Source of the DNA: Dichetophora obliterata
Taxonomy: Eukaryota; Arthropoda; Insecta; Diptera; Sciomyzidae
DNA length: 64,000 bases
Direction: 5' to 3'
Assembly (NCBI GenBank): GCA_963920525.1
Contig: OY986435.1
Coordinates: 264,218,850-264,282,849, forward strand
In this document: positions 46,810 through 57,112 of the stretch, piece by piece
How the letters are laid out: every line of letters starts with the position of its first letter
Numbering within the stretch: position 1 is the stretch's first letter
The notes under the pieces: generated by a model
Databases searched by the model: none
The model's input: only the letters and a program-made list of their open reading frames with translations
Told to the model about the DNA's origin: nothing
Translations under genes and position numbers: made by a program

Positions 46810-47644
46810 CAGGGCTCGGATTTTGACGACTTAAAAAGCTGCAAAAAATGACCTAAAAAATGACCAAAATTACCTAAAAACTGCAGAAAATTACCTAAAA
46901 ACTGACAAAAATTACCTAAAAAACGCAAAAAATTGCATAAAAAATAATCAAAAAATTTAGCCTTAAAAATAAAAAATTACTAAATTAAAATTTATTTTTT
47001 TTTGAGTTTTTATCTAACACTTGTTTCATTTTTCTACATACCCTTTCGTCAGTTTCAACACGCGCAGAGCTTTTTTTTCATCGAAGTCTTTAAACAAAGC
47101 TACTCCTTTGTCGAGAGGTAATGGTTTTGATTGAAGGGACTGCAAAGTTAAAGGAATATGTTTACAAATTTACATTTTGATCTTATTTAGTACGGAAAAA
47201 TACTAAAAAAATATTAAAAAATTATACTAAAAGGACCTAAAAACCAAAAAATGCTCTAAAAATTAAAAACGTTCAAAAATGATAATAAAATAACTTAAAA
47301 ATCTCTCAAAATGACCAAAAAAAGCCCTAAATCTAGTTAAAATTAGCGGAAAACTAACGATGAAAAAATACGAAAAAAGACCTAAAATAACGAAAAATGC
47401 TCTAAAAATTAAAAAGTCCAAAAATGACAAGAAAATAACTTAAAAAATCTCTTAAAATGACCAAAAAATGCCCTAAATGTAGTAAAAATTACCTGAAAAA
47501 AATACGATGAAAAAATACGAAAAAAATGTCCTAAAAACTTTTCATATTTGGAATTAAGGAAACATAACTGGACGTTTTAAATAAACAAGAAACGTCTCAG
47601 AAGCAGCAGAACAAAGATGACATGTCATCGAAATCCTAGCCCTG
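46810..47644. mobile_element. 835 bp hAT-type element with a simple-repeat interior
   Basis: The ends CAGGGCTCGGATTTTGACGAC and the inverse of CAGGGCTAGGATTTCGATGAC are clear TIRs, and CTGATTAC is duplicated exactly on both sides (46802-46809, 47645-47652). The interior is a degenerate array of TTACCTAAAAACTG and AAAAATG(A/C)CC(T/A)AAA motifs, interrupted by a less repetitive stretch at 46990-47200. It encodes no protein. Confidence 0.88.
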
Positions 47645-47752
47645 CTGATTACTGATAAATTTCTGAATCAGAATAATTCATTCATTACTGGAAAATGACT
47701 GATTGCTTAAATTAATCACTGATTACTTTTGCATGATTACTGATTTCTTAAA

Positions 47753-48060
47753 AAAATCACCAAAAAATGCTCTAAAAATTAAAAACGTCCAAAAATTAAA
47801 ATAAAATAACTTAAAAATATCTTAAAATGACAAAAAAGCCCTAAGTCTAGTTAAAATTAACTGAAAACTAACGATGAAGGAATACGAAAAATGACCTAAA
47901 ATAACGAAAAATGCTCTAAAAATTAAAAAGTCCAAAAATGACAAGAAAATAACTTACAAATCTCTAAAAATGACCAAAAAATGCCCTAAATCTAGTAAAA
48001 CTTACCTGAAAACTAAAAATGATGAGAAATGCGAACAAAATGTCCTAAAATTTTTAACAT
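47753..48060. repeat. second patch of the same simple-repeat interior
   Basis: AAAAATGCTCTAAAAATTAAAA and CTAGTTAAAATTA-type motifs match the interior of the preceding hAT-type element, so this is a truncated copy or rearranged piece. It joins the host repeat at ATCACCAAAAAATG. Confidence 0.6.
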
Positions 48061-48357
48061 CCCAAGGTGAGCAACTAGATATTTTCTGTTTTTCAAGTTG
48101 AGTCAGTGCCATGGTAAAATTAAGAAGGTAGAAGCATTTCGGAGAGACAGACTACCGAAACTGTCAAAACGAAGTTGACAGCTTAGGGGTCGTCCATAAA
48201 CTACGTTACCAATTTAGGGGGGGAGGGGGTTTTGAAATGCACTATGATAAGTAACGGTAGGGGGGAGGTGTTTAGATATTGTAACGTTACCAAAAATTAA
48301 AAAAAAGCGACGAAATACCTCTCATTAATAACACAATCATTTCAAAAATTTTTAACC

Positions 48358-48597
48358 TTACATGTTTATGTTTGATCGTCTAAATTGAGGGTTAACTTTT
48401 GTTACAACGATTTCTTCCACCACCTTTTCCCTCGACACAGGAACCTTTTGGTATTCCTTCACCATCTCAGCACACGTCTGAAAAATTTGGGTCTTTGCTT
48501 TTGCGACAGGCTTTGTCGTTAAGGCCTGAATGTTCTTGATCAAAGGAGATACCCTATGACATGTACTGTCCTTCTCAGAAAGAAGAAATCGGTTCAA
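48358..48597 (-). CDS. small frame of unknown function in the TTA element
   Basis: 79 residues from ATG, with a central Lys/Ala-rich part (TKPVAKAKTQIFQ) and a hydrophobic, acidic stretch (EKVVEEIVVTKV). No domain is recognised and no transposase motif is seen. It could be an exon of an element gene, or chance. Its base composition is less AT-biased than its surroundings, which is why I list it. Confidence 0.3.
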   Translation of the reverse strand: MNRFLLSEKDSTCHRVSPLIKNIQALTTKPVAKAKTQIFQTCAEMVKEYQKVPVSREKVVEEIVVTKVNPQFRRSNINM

Positions 48598-48760
48598 GGT
48601 CGTGTCCTACCTGCGGCTTGTATTTCGTTTTTAAAACTTCTATGAATTGTCATAAGTTTGTATTATATCGTTTACAATAAATCGGAATAAAACATACTAT
48701 TTAAATAAATCAATTTTCAGAAAGCATTTACACAAAAACACAGAGCTTGGTGCAGCTCGG

Positions 48761-48973
48761 GTGCAGCCTTTAAGGATACACCGTCAAAGACCAGGTGAAT
48801 TTCTTTGCGTTAGAAATGAGGATTCACCTGAATGGGTCGACATAGAATCCGACGAAAAATTCTATTTTGAAGAATTCTCAACAAAGCTACCAGCTTCTTC
48901 TATCCCAGTGATTGAGAGCATCGAATCTTGGATCGCAGATGGAATAGCTTTTACAGATGATATTAATTATTGA
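48761..48973 (+). CDS. small acidic frame of unknown function in the TTA element
   Basis: 70 residues, starting MQPLRIHRQRPGEF, then strongly acidic (EWVDIESDEKFYFEEF) and ending in DDINY. Codon use looks protein-like. The frame lies after a 3' splice-like CAATTTTCAG at 48711-48720, so it may be a terminal exon. No family is recognised. It lies in the opposite direction to the frame at 48358-48597. Confidence 0.35.
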   Translation: MQPLRIHRQRPGEFLCVRNEDSPEWVDIESDEKFYFEEFSTKLPASSIPVIESIESWIADGIAFTDDINY

Positions 48974-49232
48974 TTTTTTTCCAATTGTTCCTTTAATGTA
49001 TCTAGTCATACTAGACACTAATACTAGTGAAAATTGTCAGAGCTAGTCAAAATATATAATCATTCGAATGAATTAATTTCATATGTCACGTTACTTTATG
49101 GGGGGGAGGGGTTTTGAAAAGCACTACGAAAAGTAACGCAGGGGAAGGGGGGCTAAAAAAATCGGAAAATCAGTACATAGTTTATGGACGACCCCTTATA
49201 GAAAATCTGAAACCAATGAGAAAGCGAAAATT

Positions 49233-49446
49233 GGCCGCATTCAGCAAAGTCAACTGCTGTGAACAGTTATTGTAGCGATACCGAAGAAAAGTTGACAATA
49301 ATTTAATTTAATTATTATAATTATTTATTTATGTAAATAATTTAATTGCAAGGGTTTCTCACTCAAATTTGCAGCGTTCTTTCAGTGTTTCAGCGAATTT
49401 TAACACAACAACCAGATACCAACTGTTGTCTCCGCTGAATGCGGCC
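49233..49446. mobile_element. 214 bp MITE with GGCCGCATTC ends
   Basis: GGCCGCATTCAGC (49233-49245) is inverted at 49434-49446. The interior GTCAACTGCTGTGAA and TTGCAAGGGTTTCTCACTC also occur in family A repeats. The target duplication is unclear. Confidence 0.75.
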
Positions 49447-49560
49447 TTTGATTTTCTTTTGTTCTCATTCGTAAAAAGCTGACTTTGACAATTTTGAATT
49501 TGAGAAAGAGCACGCCGTCTAAAATGCATACACCTTCTCTAGTTCTGCCATGGTCAGTGC

Positions 49561-50480
49561 AATTCTAATTACGCTCTTCATTAACCTTTACGATGTATGT
49601 GCAGTAATAACTTACTTCAATATGATTAATTTTTATAATAATTATTTTATTATCAAATAATAACTTCAACGTGATTAATTTTTCTGATTCGATAAACGTC
49701 TTAAAACGGAAAATTATATTACATTTAAATAATTAAATCAATTTAACTTCATCTTATTATACCTAAAGCAGTTTTATAACAATGTAATATCGTTAATTGC
49801 GATTGTTCTGCTTCTTCTTTTTGTCTCAATATTATGTTTTATAAAGTAAGCACCGTCAAATATGAATCGTTTTTCAAAACATGTTTTTAATTATTCAATA
49901 TTTTAATTTTAAATCGAATTTTGATTTCTTCCCGATTTGAAATTAGACTGAACTCACAATAACACCTGGATTGGTGTGCCAGAGTATATCTCTTTTCCAC
50001 AGAAGTTTATGGCTACGTTAGCCCAAATGTATATCGAACTAATTGGGATTTTGATTTGGCGGATATAAGAGTTATCTAATTTCCACGTAGGTCCTCGGAT
50101 TGCATAATGGCCGCAAACCAGTTCAAATGAGTATAGTGTTTTGGATTGTTTTTGAAATCAGGATTGTTTTTCGAGTACCTTAAATTGATAATCACTATCA
50201 TTTAATTCGATGTTGCTTATTGATATAGAATTAAATATACTTAAATACGCGTTTTATATATATTAAATTATAAATTCCGCTGAAAAGCCAATTAATGTGC
50301 TTAGTGGAAAATCCTAATTTCCAATTGGGGGTATGTTTTAGTACGTAAATGCATTCTGCCTGTCCTGCCTGATCCGGACAGGATCTAGAATATAAACCGT
50401 GCATGTGTATAGCTCGGGTATACGTATCTGTGGAGGATTCCATACCGTCGGGCGAATAAAAAAAATTTTCATTTTTTGGG
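49561..50480. other. unassigned spacer
   Basis: No coding region recognised. The part at 50330-50440 is richer in G and C but shows no motif. Confidence 0.35.
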
Positions 50481-50482
50481 AT

Positions 50483-50830
50483 TTAGGAAACATAAATGGA
50501 CGTTTTAAATAAGCAGGAAATGCCTCAGAAGCAGCAGAAAAAGATGACATGTCATCGAAATCCTAGCCCTGCTAATTACTGATAAATTTCTTAATCAGAA
50601 TTATTCATTCGTTACTGGAAAAGTACTGATTGCTTAAATTAATCACTGATTACTTTTGCATGATAACTGATTTCTTAAAAAAATCACTGAATACTTTAAA
50701 GTGATTACTGATTTTTTTAAGTAAATAAAATTAATAACTTTGAATAAATTTAAAAATAAATGTGTGTATGATTAATTGTAATCAGTAATTTTTTATAATC
50801 ATTACACGAAAGTTATCATTACTCGCCAAC
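50483..50830. repeat. second copy of the hAT right end plus its host repeat
   Basis: 50483-50690 matches 47563-47760 closely, across the hAT-type end (ATCCTAGCCCTG) and into the flanking ATTACTGATAAATTT repeat. The right end at about 50830 reads CCAACCCTG, itself hAT-like. Composite copying is implied because the junction is shared. Confidence 0.75.
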
Positions 50831-51064
50831 CCTGCATACATCTTATACTAACAATGTCCAATTGTAATAAAAAGTTTTTATTTTTCTTTTTTCACTCCTT
50901 AGTTTTTGTCCAATCTATAAAAAACATACTGTTTATTTATATCTTAAGCGAATAATAAAATATTACATAGTAAAATAATTTTACCTTTATATTCTTTACA
51001 TTACTGCTTTTCGTGCTTTCATACTGTAAAAGTTTCCAAACGTCACTTTACATATAAATGTGTA

Positions 51065-51262
51065 AATATTGATACCGCTCATAAATCAATAAAATACTAT
51101 GTATCAGACGGTTTTGATCGTCATGCATTGAAGTTTAACACGGAAACGTATCGCATGTGGGCTCGAATGGCAAAAAAAGATCACAAACAGATTCAGTTAA
51201 TTGGAGCAGAACAACGTTTGTCGAGTCCGCTAGTTAAATATATTTCAAAAATTCTTAAGTAG
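51065..51262 (+). pseudogene. coding-like fragment of unknown protein
   Basis: A frame without a usable ATG runs to a TAG at 51260-51262. The last 56 or so residues read as ordinary protein (YVSDGFDRHALKFN, TETYRMWARMAKKDHKQIQ, EQRLSSPLVKYISKIL) with balanced codon use, unlike the AT-rich surroundings. I do not recognise a family. A 3' exon of a transposon or gene fragment are both possible. Confidence 0.35.
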
Positions 51263-51339
51263 GCCTGCTACTGAAGCTCTATAAATTAAAAAGTCCTTGT
51301 TACGGGCTGTTCTCAGTCTAAGACACTATTTAAAATTTT

Positions 51340-51510
51340 TTTTATTCTCCCGTTGGCTTGAATATATCTTATTGCGTTGCACGCCATCTTCCTGTGGCAA
51401 TTTAAAAATATTTGCTATCTCGCCAACGGTTCTTTCAGTGGGGTTCAATTGCTGAATAGCTTGCCGCTGTGCCTCTGTGTTCTATTTTCATTTAGCCATG
51501 TCTTATTAAC
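51340..51510 (-). pseudogene. second coding-like fragment, minus strand
   Basis: The minus strand reads TEAQRQAIQQLNPTERTVGE followed by an IANIFKLPQEDGV-like stretch without a stop, and a stop-broken start (ATGGCTAAATGA) at its upstream end. It resembles a helix-turn-helix or other transposase N-terminus, but the family is not recognised. Confidence 0.3.
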
Positions 51511-51738
51511 AATTTCAATTTAGAAAAACATTTGTAAAACTTACCAACTAATTCATTCTAGCTGGAAAAAAAACTGAAAATAACAAATAGAGCATTCACT
51601 AGATTAAACATTTTATTGTTGCCTTCCATATAAAAAAGTACTAATATATCACAACTCTGAAGGCTATGTTTATTGAAGTATCGTAATCAAACAGCTGTTT
51701 CTTATTTGCATTTATTTATCTTGTAAATTTTAGTTATA

Positions 51739-52304
51739 CTATGTTTACACTGAGCCCAAATTACGTAATTTCGAGCTTTTGTGTAATTTCGTCTGAAATT
51801 ATATTATAAAAATGGTAATTTCCCATACAATTGCATAATTTCGTAAATTACCTCTATTAAGCTAATTTCGTTTAAATTACTCACGAAATTACGCTACAAT
51901 TCACTTGCAACCCTGAAATCATAAAATTCTGTGCATTGAATACATCTTTTTTTGAAATATTAATAATCTTGTTATCTCTTTGAACTTATTTGCTGTTTGC
52001 TTTGTCGGTTGTTGATTTTCAATATCAAATCTTGGCGTTTTTTTTTTCATATGCTCTATATCATTTATCATAGAATCTACTCATTTTACTGTATCTTCAA
52101 GCTCATTTTAATTAAATAAAACAACTCTTGAAAGTTCTTCTGGATTCATGCTGCTGTTTTTTGTTAAAAAATTATATGATAATAATTAATTCCCAATAAA
52201 AAATTAAACGTCAAACGAAATTATCAAAACCCGGTGTGAACGCTTTTGTACAATTTCGAAATTATCTCACGAAATTATTTAATTTTAACTCAGTGTAAAC
52301 ATAG
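51739..52304. mobile_element. 566 bp MITE with TA duplication
   Basis: The ends CTATGTTTACACTGAG and its inverse are perfect TIRs flanked by TA (51737-51738, 52305-52306), as in Tc1/mariner-type MITEs. GTAATTTCGT or its inverse occurs many times in both terminal thirds. It contains no gene. Confidence 0.88.
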
Positions 52305-52797
52305 TATTATACAATTTAAAGACAATATGACAATGGGTATATTTCTTTATTCATTCCGGATAAAGAACAGAACGAATAGAAAAGATTTTTGTTTATCGAG
52401 AACAGAGTGAATAAAGAAACAAAATTAGAAAAGAAAGGACATATTTGCTTTGTTATAAGCAGAAATATATTTTTGTATATTATTTAAGAAAAAAAATTCA
52501 CCAAATCAACAATTAAAACTACTACAAAAATTTTACCATTTTCATTAAGCACGATTCATTTAGCGAACAATCGAATATAACCTCAGACACAAAAAAATAT
52601 TTTTTTATTCCACTTCAGCTGATTTTATGAAAAGAACGCGTTCGGAATATTCCCTAAGAATAAAGAAATACAAAAAGAATATTCCAAATAATCAACACTG
52701 AATAAAGAAACAAAAACAGTCATTCCGAACATCTGGAATGAATAAAGAAATACAGCCAACATGACATGATAGCACACCTTCACAGTACAACACATGA
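52305..52797. repeat. GAATAAAGAAA-containing spacer
   Basis: The motif GAATAAAGAAA recurs at about 52410, 52658, 52699 and 52737, with an inverted TTTCTTTATTC at 52340. These look like degenerate interspersed copies. No gene is seen. Confidence 0.45.
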
Positions 52798-53488
52798 TTT
52801 GCCAACTCAATTCTGAGAAATGTATGTGAAATAAGACCCAAAAAGAAGAATTTCTGCATAATTCGTTTCGTCTTTTTACCTGCCAAAATATTTTTAATAT
52901 TGATTTGAAGTTAGTACTATCGTATAGGGGAATTTATCACGTTTTAGGCCCTGTTGTTTGACATAGCTCGACAACCACTAGCCCGATTTAGTTGAAATAA
53001 ATTTTAAAAAATTAAAAATTACAATTCCCTTAATCTGTTTATATATTGTTTTCCTATAAAAGCAACAGTTTCCAAGTTAAAAATAAGCGCATGAAAAAAA
53101 AAATATTTTTTTTTTAAATTCATAAAAAATACAAAACGGAAATACAAAAGTTTCAAGTGTAGTTACTTTTTCGCAAAGTCACATAACCTATGAGCAAAAT
53201 GAGATAAAGATCATGAAAATCAATGCACGCGTTTCGCTTTTATTCGCAATTGAGTAAAGGTATGAATTTCAAAAATCAGTTATAGCCACCACCCTTAAAA
53301 TAAAAATAAAAATAAAAATTAAAAAATTATAATGCAAAAAAAAAAATTTATTTATAAAAACTTATTGAAAATAAAGTAATATGCAATATATACGCAATTA
53401 TAATATGCATAAAAACAAAATTTAGAACATTTTTTCAATTATTGGCAATATCCATCCTTGTAGAAGTTGACGCTTGTGGTTCTGATGA

Positions 53489-55330
53489 TCATGTTTTCTT
53501 CGTAGGTTGTTCATACTCATGGTTTGAGTCTGTATCGTCATCCGAGATACACATACTATTCAAGGGCGTGTTTCTTTCACTGTGTCCACCAATTTCAATA
53601 TCTTCATCTTCGGAGCTTTCTTCAAACTGCATAATTGTGGAACTCCACCAACAAACCCCCGCAAGCAATGCATCCAATTTTTTGCTTTTAAACCGCTTTT
53701 CAATTGGCATGGTCACCTGGTGGAACCTCTCTCCTTGTTCGTCTGATTCCTGAGGTGATTGTGCCAAAAAGGTATCGAGGTGGTGGTGCAAGAAATGCAA
53801 TTTCAGCGTTATGGATGCACCGATTTTTTCGAAATAATACAGCAACCTGTCCACTCGTTGCTGTATCTCTTCTCGCTGGACACGGTTCTTTCCTAGAACG
53901 CCTTCTATTGCTTCTTTCAATGCGTTCCATGCATGTTGGTGGTCGTGATGCTCTGAAAGCAAATTTGTGAAAGACTCACGTTTGATCAATTTCCGAATAT
54001 CAGGTCCATTGAGAATACCTGTTTCAAATACATAAGAAAAACTAACAAATTATTGGTAATGCAAATGTATAGAAATTAACAAATTTCAATATGACAATAT
54101 TTAAATACAGAGTACGATACGTACCGTTTTTAATTTTCTCATCACTGATTTTCGGAAAGATGGATTTCAAGCAGTCAAAGGCACCGTTAACTTTTTTGAC
54201 CACCACTTCAACGAATTTCTCAGCTATTCCCAGTTTCATGTGGAGCGGTGGCAACAAAATATCATCCAGGTCCTTTATCATAGGTTCAGTAAGTAATTTT
54301 AATTGTTTGTTGACCTCGGGAGTTCTTCCTTTCCAATCTTTACATTGATATTGATTTCCTTTGTATCGTGAATCCCAATTACAAAGGAAGCAGAAGTATT
54401 TTGGATATCCGCCCTTTTCTATAATCCCTTGTAGTATGTTGACCACCTTCAGATCGCAACAAATGTTCCATTTGTGTTCACCGTATTTGATTTTCTTCAA
54501 AATTTCGCCCAATGCACAGCTTTCAAACTGGTAACTGAACCATCGATGAATAAACGCCAGTCGCCAGCGATATAAGCCATTCCCAATTTTTCCACTAAGC
54601 CTTGTATATCATGGCAGTACGTGAACGTATTTGCTTCGTCAACAGAATAAAATTTCTGAAAATCAGCTTGGCGTTGTCGGTATGATGTTGCGCTGACATT
54701 TTGCTGTGTGAGTTTTCTGCGCTTCAAAAATGATGTCAACCATTCCGAGTTTTGTTGTGATAGTCCCATCTTAGCCACAATGTAATCCATTTCGATTTGT
54801 GTTACCGGTTCTGATCCATTATTTTCAATATCGAGTGTCCAATCAGCATCATCCAAATTGGTCGGATTGGTGAAAACGGTTTCGGCTAGCAGGGACACAG
54901 TATCCGCACTCGGAGGTTTAGGTGCATCGGTATCAGCAGGGCGTTGCACTGGAAGTGTGGCAGTAAATGCAGCAGTATATACTTTTGATTTCAAATGTTT
55001 TCTGTTTAATCCAGGACGAAAATTTATGCATGCGTAGCACCTGGATTCATCATGTCCAGTTAGGTCTTCCAACCAAATTACTGGCTTTATAAAAGACAAC
55101 TTTCTACTTTTTCCGTGCATCCATTTTAGAAGGGTAGTATAACAACTGTTGCACACTGTGTTCGGCGTAAAATTTGCACCACTTAAATCTGCTTCATCGA
55201 AATAATTACAATACGCGGTTTTGAATTGCTCAGTAAACAAATTTTTTCGATCTTTATTCTGTATTTTTCGGACGATATGACCACAAACGTAGCGAAATTC
55301 ATCCAAATTTGGGCACTTGTTGTTTTCCAT
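53489..55330 (-). pseudogene. DDE-like transposase, one intron, small deletion
   Basis: The first segment (55330-54497, 277 residues) begins at ATG. It has a Cys-rich N-terminus (YVCGHIV, CNSCYTTLLKW, CYACINF), a spacer, and LFIDGSVTSLKAV, whose Asp could be catalytic. The second segment (about 54512-54125) contains NICCDLKVVNIL, a second Asp, then YFCFLCNWDSR and LPPLHMKLGI. The third (54018-53489) has DEQGERFHQ, a likely catalytic Glu, and an acidic tail. A clean GT-AG intron at 54124-54019 joins segments two and three in frame. Segments one and two overlap in different frames where some family residues seem absent, so a small deletion probably kills the gene. Confidence 0.65.
54019..54124 (-). 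other. 106 bp intron in the transposase
   Basis: The minus strand reads ACG|GTACGTATC at the donor and TTTGAAACAG|GTATTC at the acceptor. The AT-rich intervening sequence has stops, and removing it gives a continuous frame. Confidence 0.65.
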
Positions 55331-55770
55331 ATTGATATATTTTATGTTTTGTTGTTATTCACTTTTAAAAAACTGGAGAAAAATCACTTTCACTGTTCGC
55401 GTTCGTCGACACTGCCTAAATAACTGCCTAAATCGATCAATGCACACCTATAAATACTACGTATTTTTCAATATTTTACTGCCAGGTACTTATAAATGGG
55501 CGCATATTTTAAGGGTGGCTGGCTATATACCTGATTCAGCACTTGTACGATTCAAATTGTGCAAAACTTTCCAAATAATCAGCACCCTTAAATGTGGGTT
55601 TATTTATTAGTTTGTTTATTCCTTTTTTTAATTCTCAGAATCATGAAACGATATTAAAAATATTTTGGCAGGTAAAAAGACAAAACGAATGATGCAGAAA
55701 TTCTTCTTTTTGGGTCTAATTTCACAAATAGTTCTCAGAATTGAGTTGGCAATCAATGAACTGAAAAATG

Positions 55771-57112
55771 TTGTACTGTGCTTGTGAATACCCTAAGTAC
55801 TTATTAGATATGCTAAGCCCAGATTTAACCCAGACTACGAATCACTTGCAATTTAAAGAGTGTAGTAGTAAATGACACAAAGGAATTAAAAAATAATAAT
55901 GGGACATACAATAAATGTTTGCCTTAATTACGATTATCTAAAAATGTTATTTGCTTTTGAAAACAACACTTGCAAAATGTGCTAAAGTCGTGACCACTAC
56001 TGCATTGATGATGTTGAAAGTACAATTGGGAGTCAACCAGAGAGGTATTCTGATAGTACTATTTAGTCTTGATCAGCAATACGTATATCTGTGCATCGAT
56101 TCTTACCTCCCTCTCTTAAATTTTTACAAAAATTTTTTAAATGTCTAGAAATTTCTCACATAAGCTGTGATTTTTAAAATCCCATAAAAATTTTAATTTT
56201 AGCAAAATCTTTTAGAAATTTTGAATGCTAACTGCAATGGTTTTATCTGATTTTGCACATATTCATGGCATACCGTTAGTTAATTTAATTATTGCAACTT
56301 TTTTAGAACCAATTTTTGACTTTCGGTTGTAAAATTACGTACTATTATTTTTAAAGGTTTTTTAAATACATTTAAATTGTTGTGGTACCAAATTGAGGAC
56401 TCAAATGTGTTTTTACTGGTAATTTCTCAAACAAACGCTTACACCCAAAACCTTAGCTTACTATCTTCATGACTAACTGGGCTCAAGTGGACGCTACTGG
56501 CGAAGGTACCACAAGTGATGTCCCACTCGTTTAGTCCCAAGAGAAAACAAAACGAAAAAAGGGTTACATTATTATTTTATAAGCTTAAAGATGACTTTTT
56601 TCGATACCCTGCACACTCTGAACTCAAATCACAAAACCGAGTCCAACCCATTTTGGGTGTGTTTTTTTGTTAACATGACTTGCATAATTTTCGAATTGTT
56701 CTAAGCATTTATTTAGGTTTTTACTCTGCAACAAATAAACTTATCTAGCAAAGAGCAGACTTGTGTGCAAACGAGCCACCACATTAAAAACAAGGGCGAA
56801 AACTACAACTACAAGAGAACAACACTAATAATAACAAGCAGGAAACAAAAGGAAACTCGAGCAGGAACTCAGAGTAACAACTAAGGAGCCAAGTTCGTAA
56901 AGAAGACATCAGTCTTCGTTGCTTTGCATGTTAGAGGGAAATTTAGCTTGGCACAACAGCAATCAACAACAACGGTTACAACAGCAACAAGGAACAACAA
57001 AAAGTTTCTAGTAAAAACTATACAAAAACACACAACAACAGCAACAACAACCAGCCTACAATATCAAAAGTACACAGGGAAAACAACATTTTCAAAAGTG
57101 GCAGAAACGTGT
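55771..57112. other. spacer with CAA-rich patch
   Basis: There is no gene. 56945-57060 is rich in CAA/ACA trinucleotides, as in many fly noncoding regions. Short frames here are composition artefacts. Confidence 0.4.

Larger units (their letters stand above)
48186..49195. mobile_element. 1.0 kb TIR element with TTA duplication
   Basis: The ends GGGGTCGTCCATAAACTA and its inverse are TIRs, and TTA flanks both sides (48183-48185, 49196-49198). A subterminal TTTTGAAA(T/A)GCACTA(T/C)G and G-rich tracts also occur on both sides. A 3 bp TWA duplication would fit PIF/Harbinger-type elements. It holds two small diverging open frames of unknown function. Confidence 0.8.
48110..49552. mobile_element. 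hAT-like MITE carrying two insertions
   Basis: The ends CATGGTAAAATTAAGAAGGT and the inverse of CATGGCAGAACTAGAGAAGG are flanked by the exact 8 bp duplication GTCAGTGC (48102-48109, 49553-49560). Parts outside the insertions match the 44725-44939 element. It contains a TTA-flanked element at 48186-49195 and a MITE at 49233-49446. Confidence 0.8.
53281..55527 (-). mobile_element. 2.25 kb TIR transposon of uncertain superfamily
   Basis: The left end TATAGCCACCACCCTTAAAAT and the right end (inverse) TATAGCCAGCCACCCTTAAA are TIRs with one 3-4 base difference; TA at the edges may be the duplication. It encodes one multi-segment DDE-like protein on the minus strand. I recognise this protein type as a recurrent unannotated arthropod protein but cannot give the superfamily. 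Confidence 0.75.
52798..55770. mobile_element. inverted arms enclosing a transposon
   Basis: 52800-52910 and 55655-55765 are about 90% identical inverted copies (TTGCCAACTCAATTCTGAG, GAAGAATTTCTGCAT, TTTTTACCTGCCAAAATATT). They enclose the 53281-55527 transposon. This is probably an older foldback that received the transposon. No duplication is identified. Confidence 0.65.
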
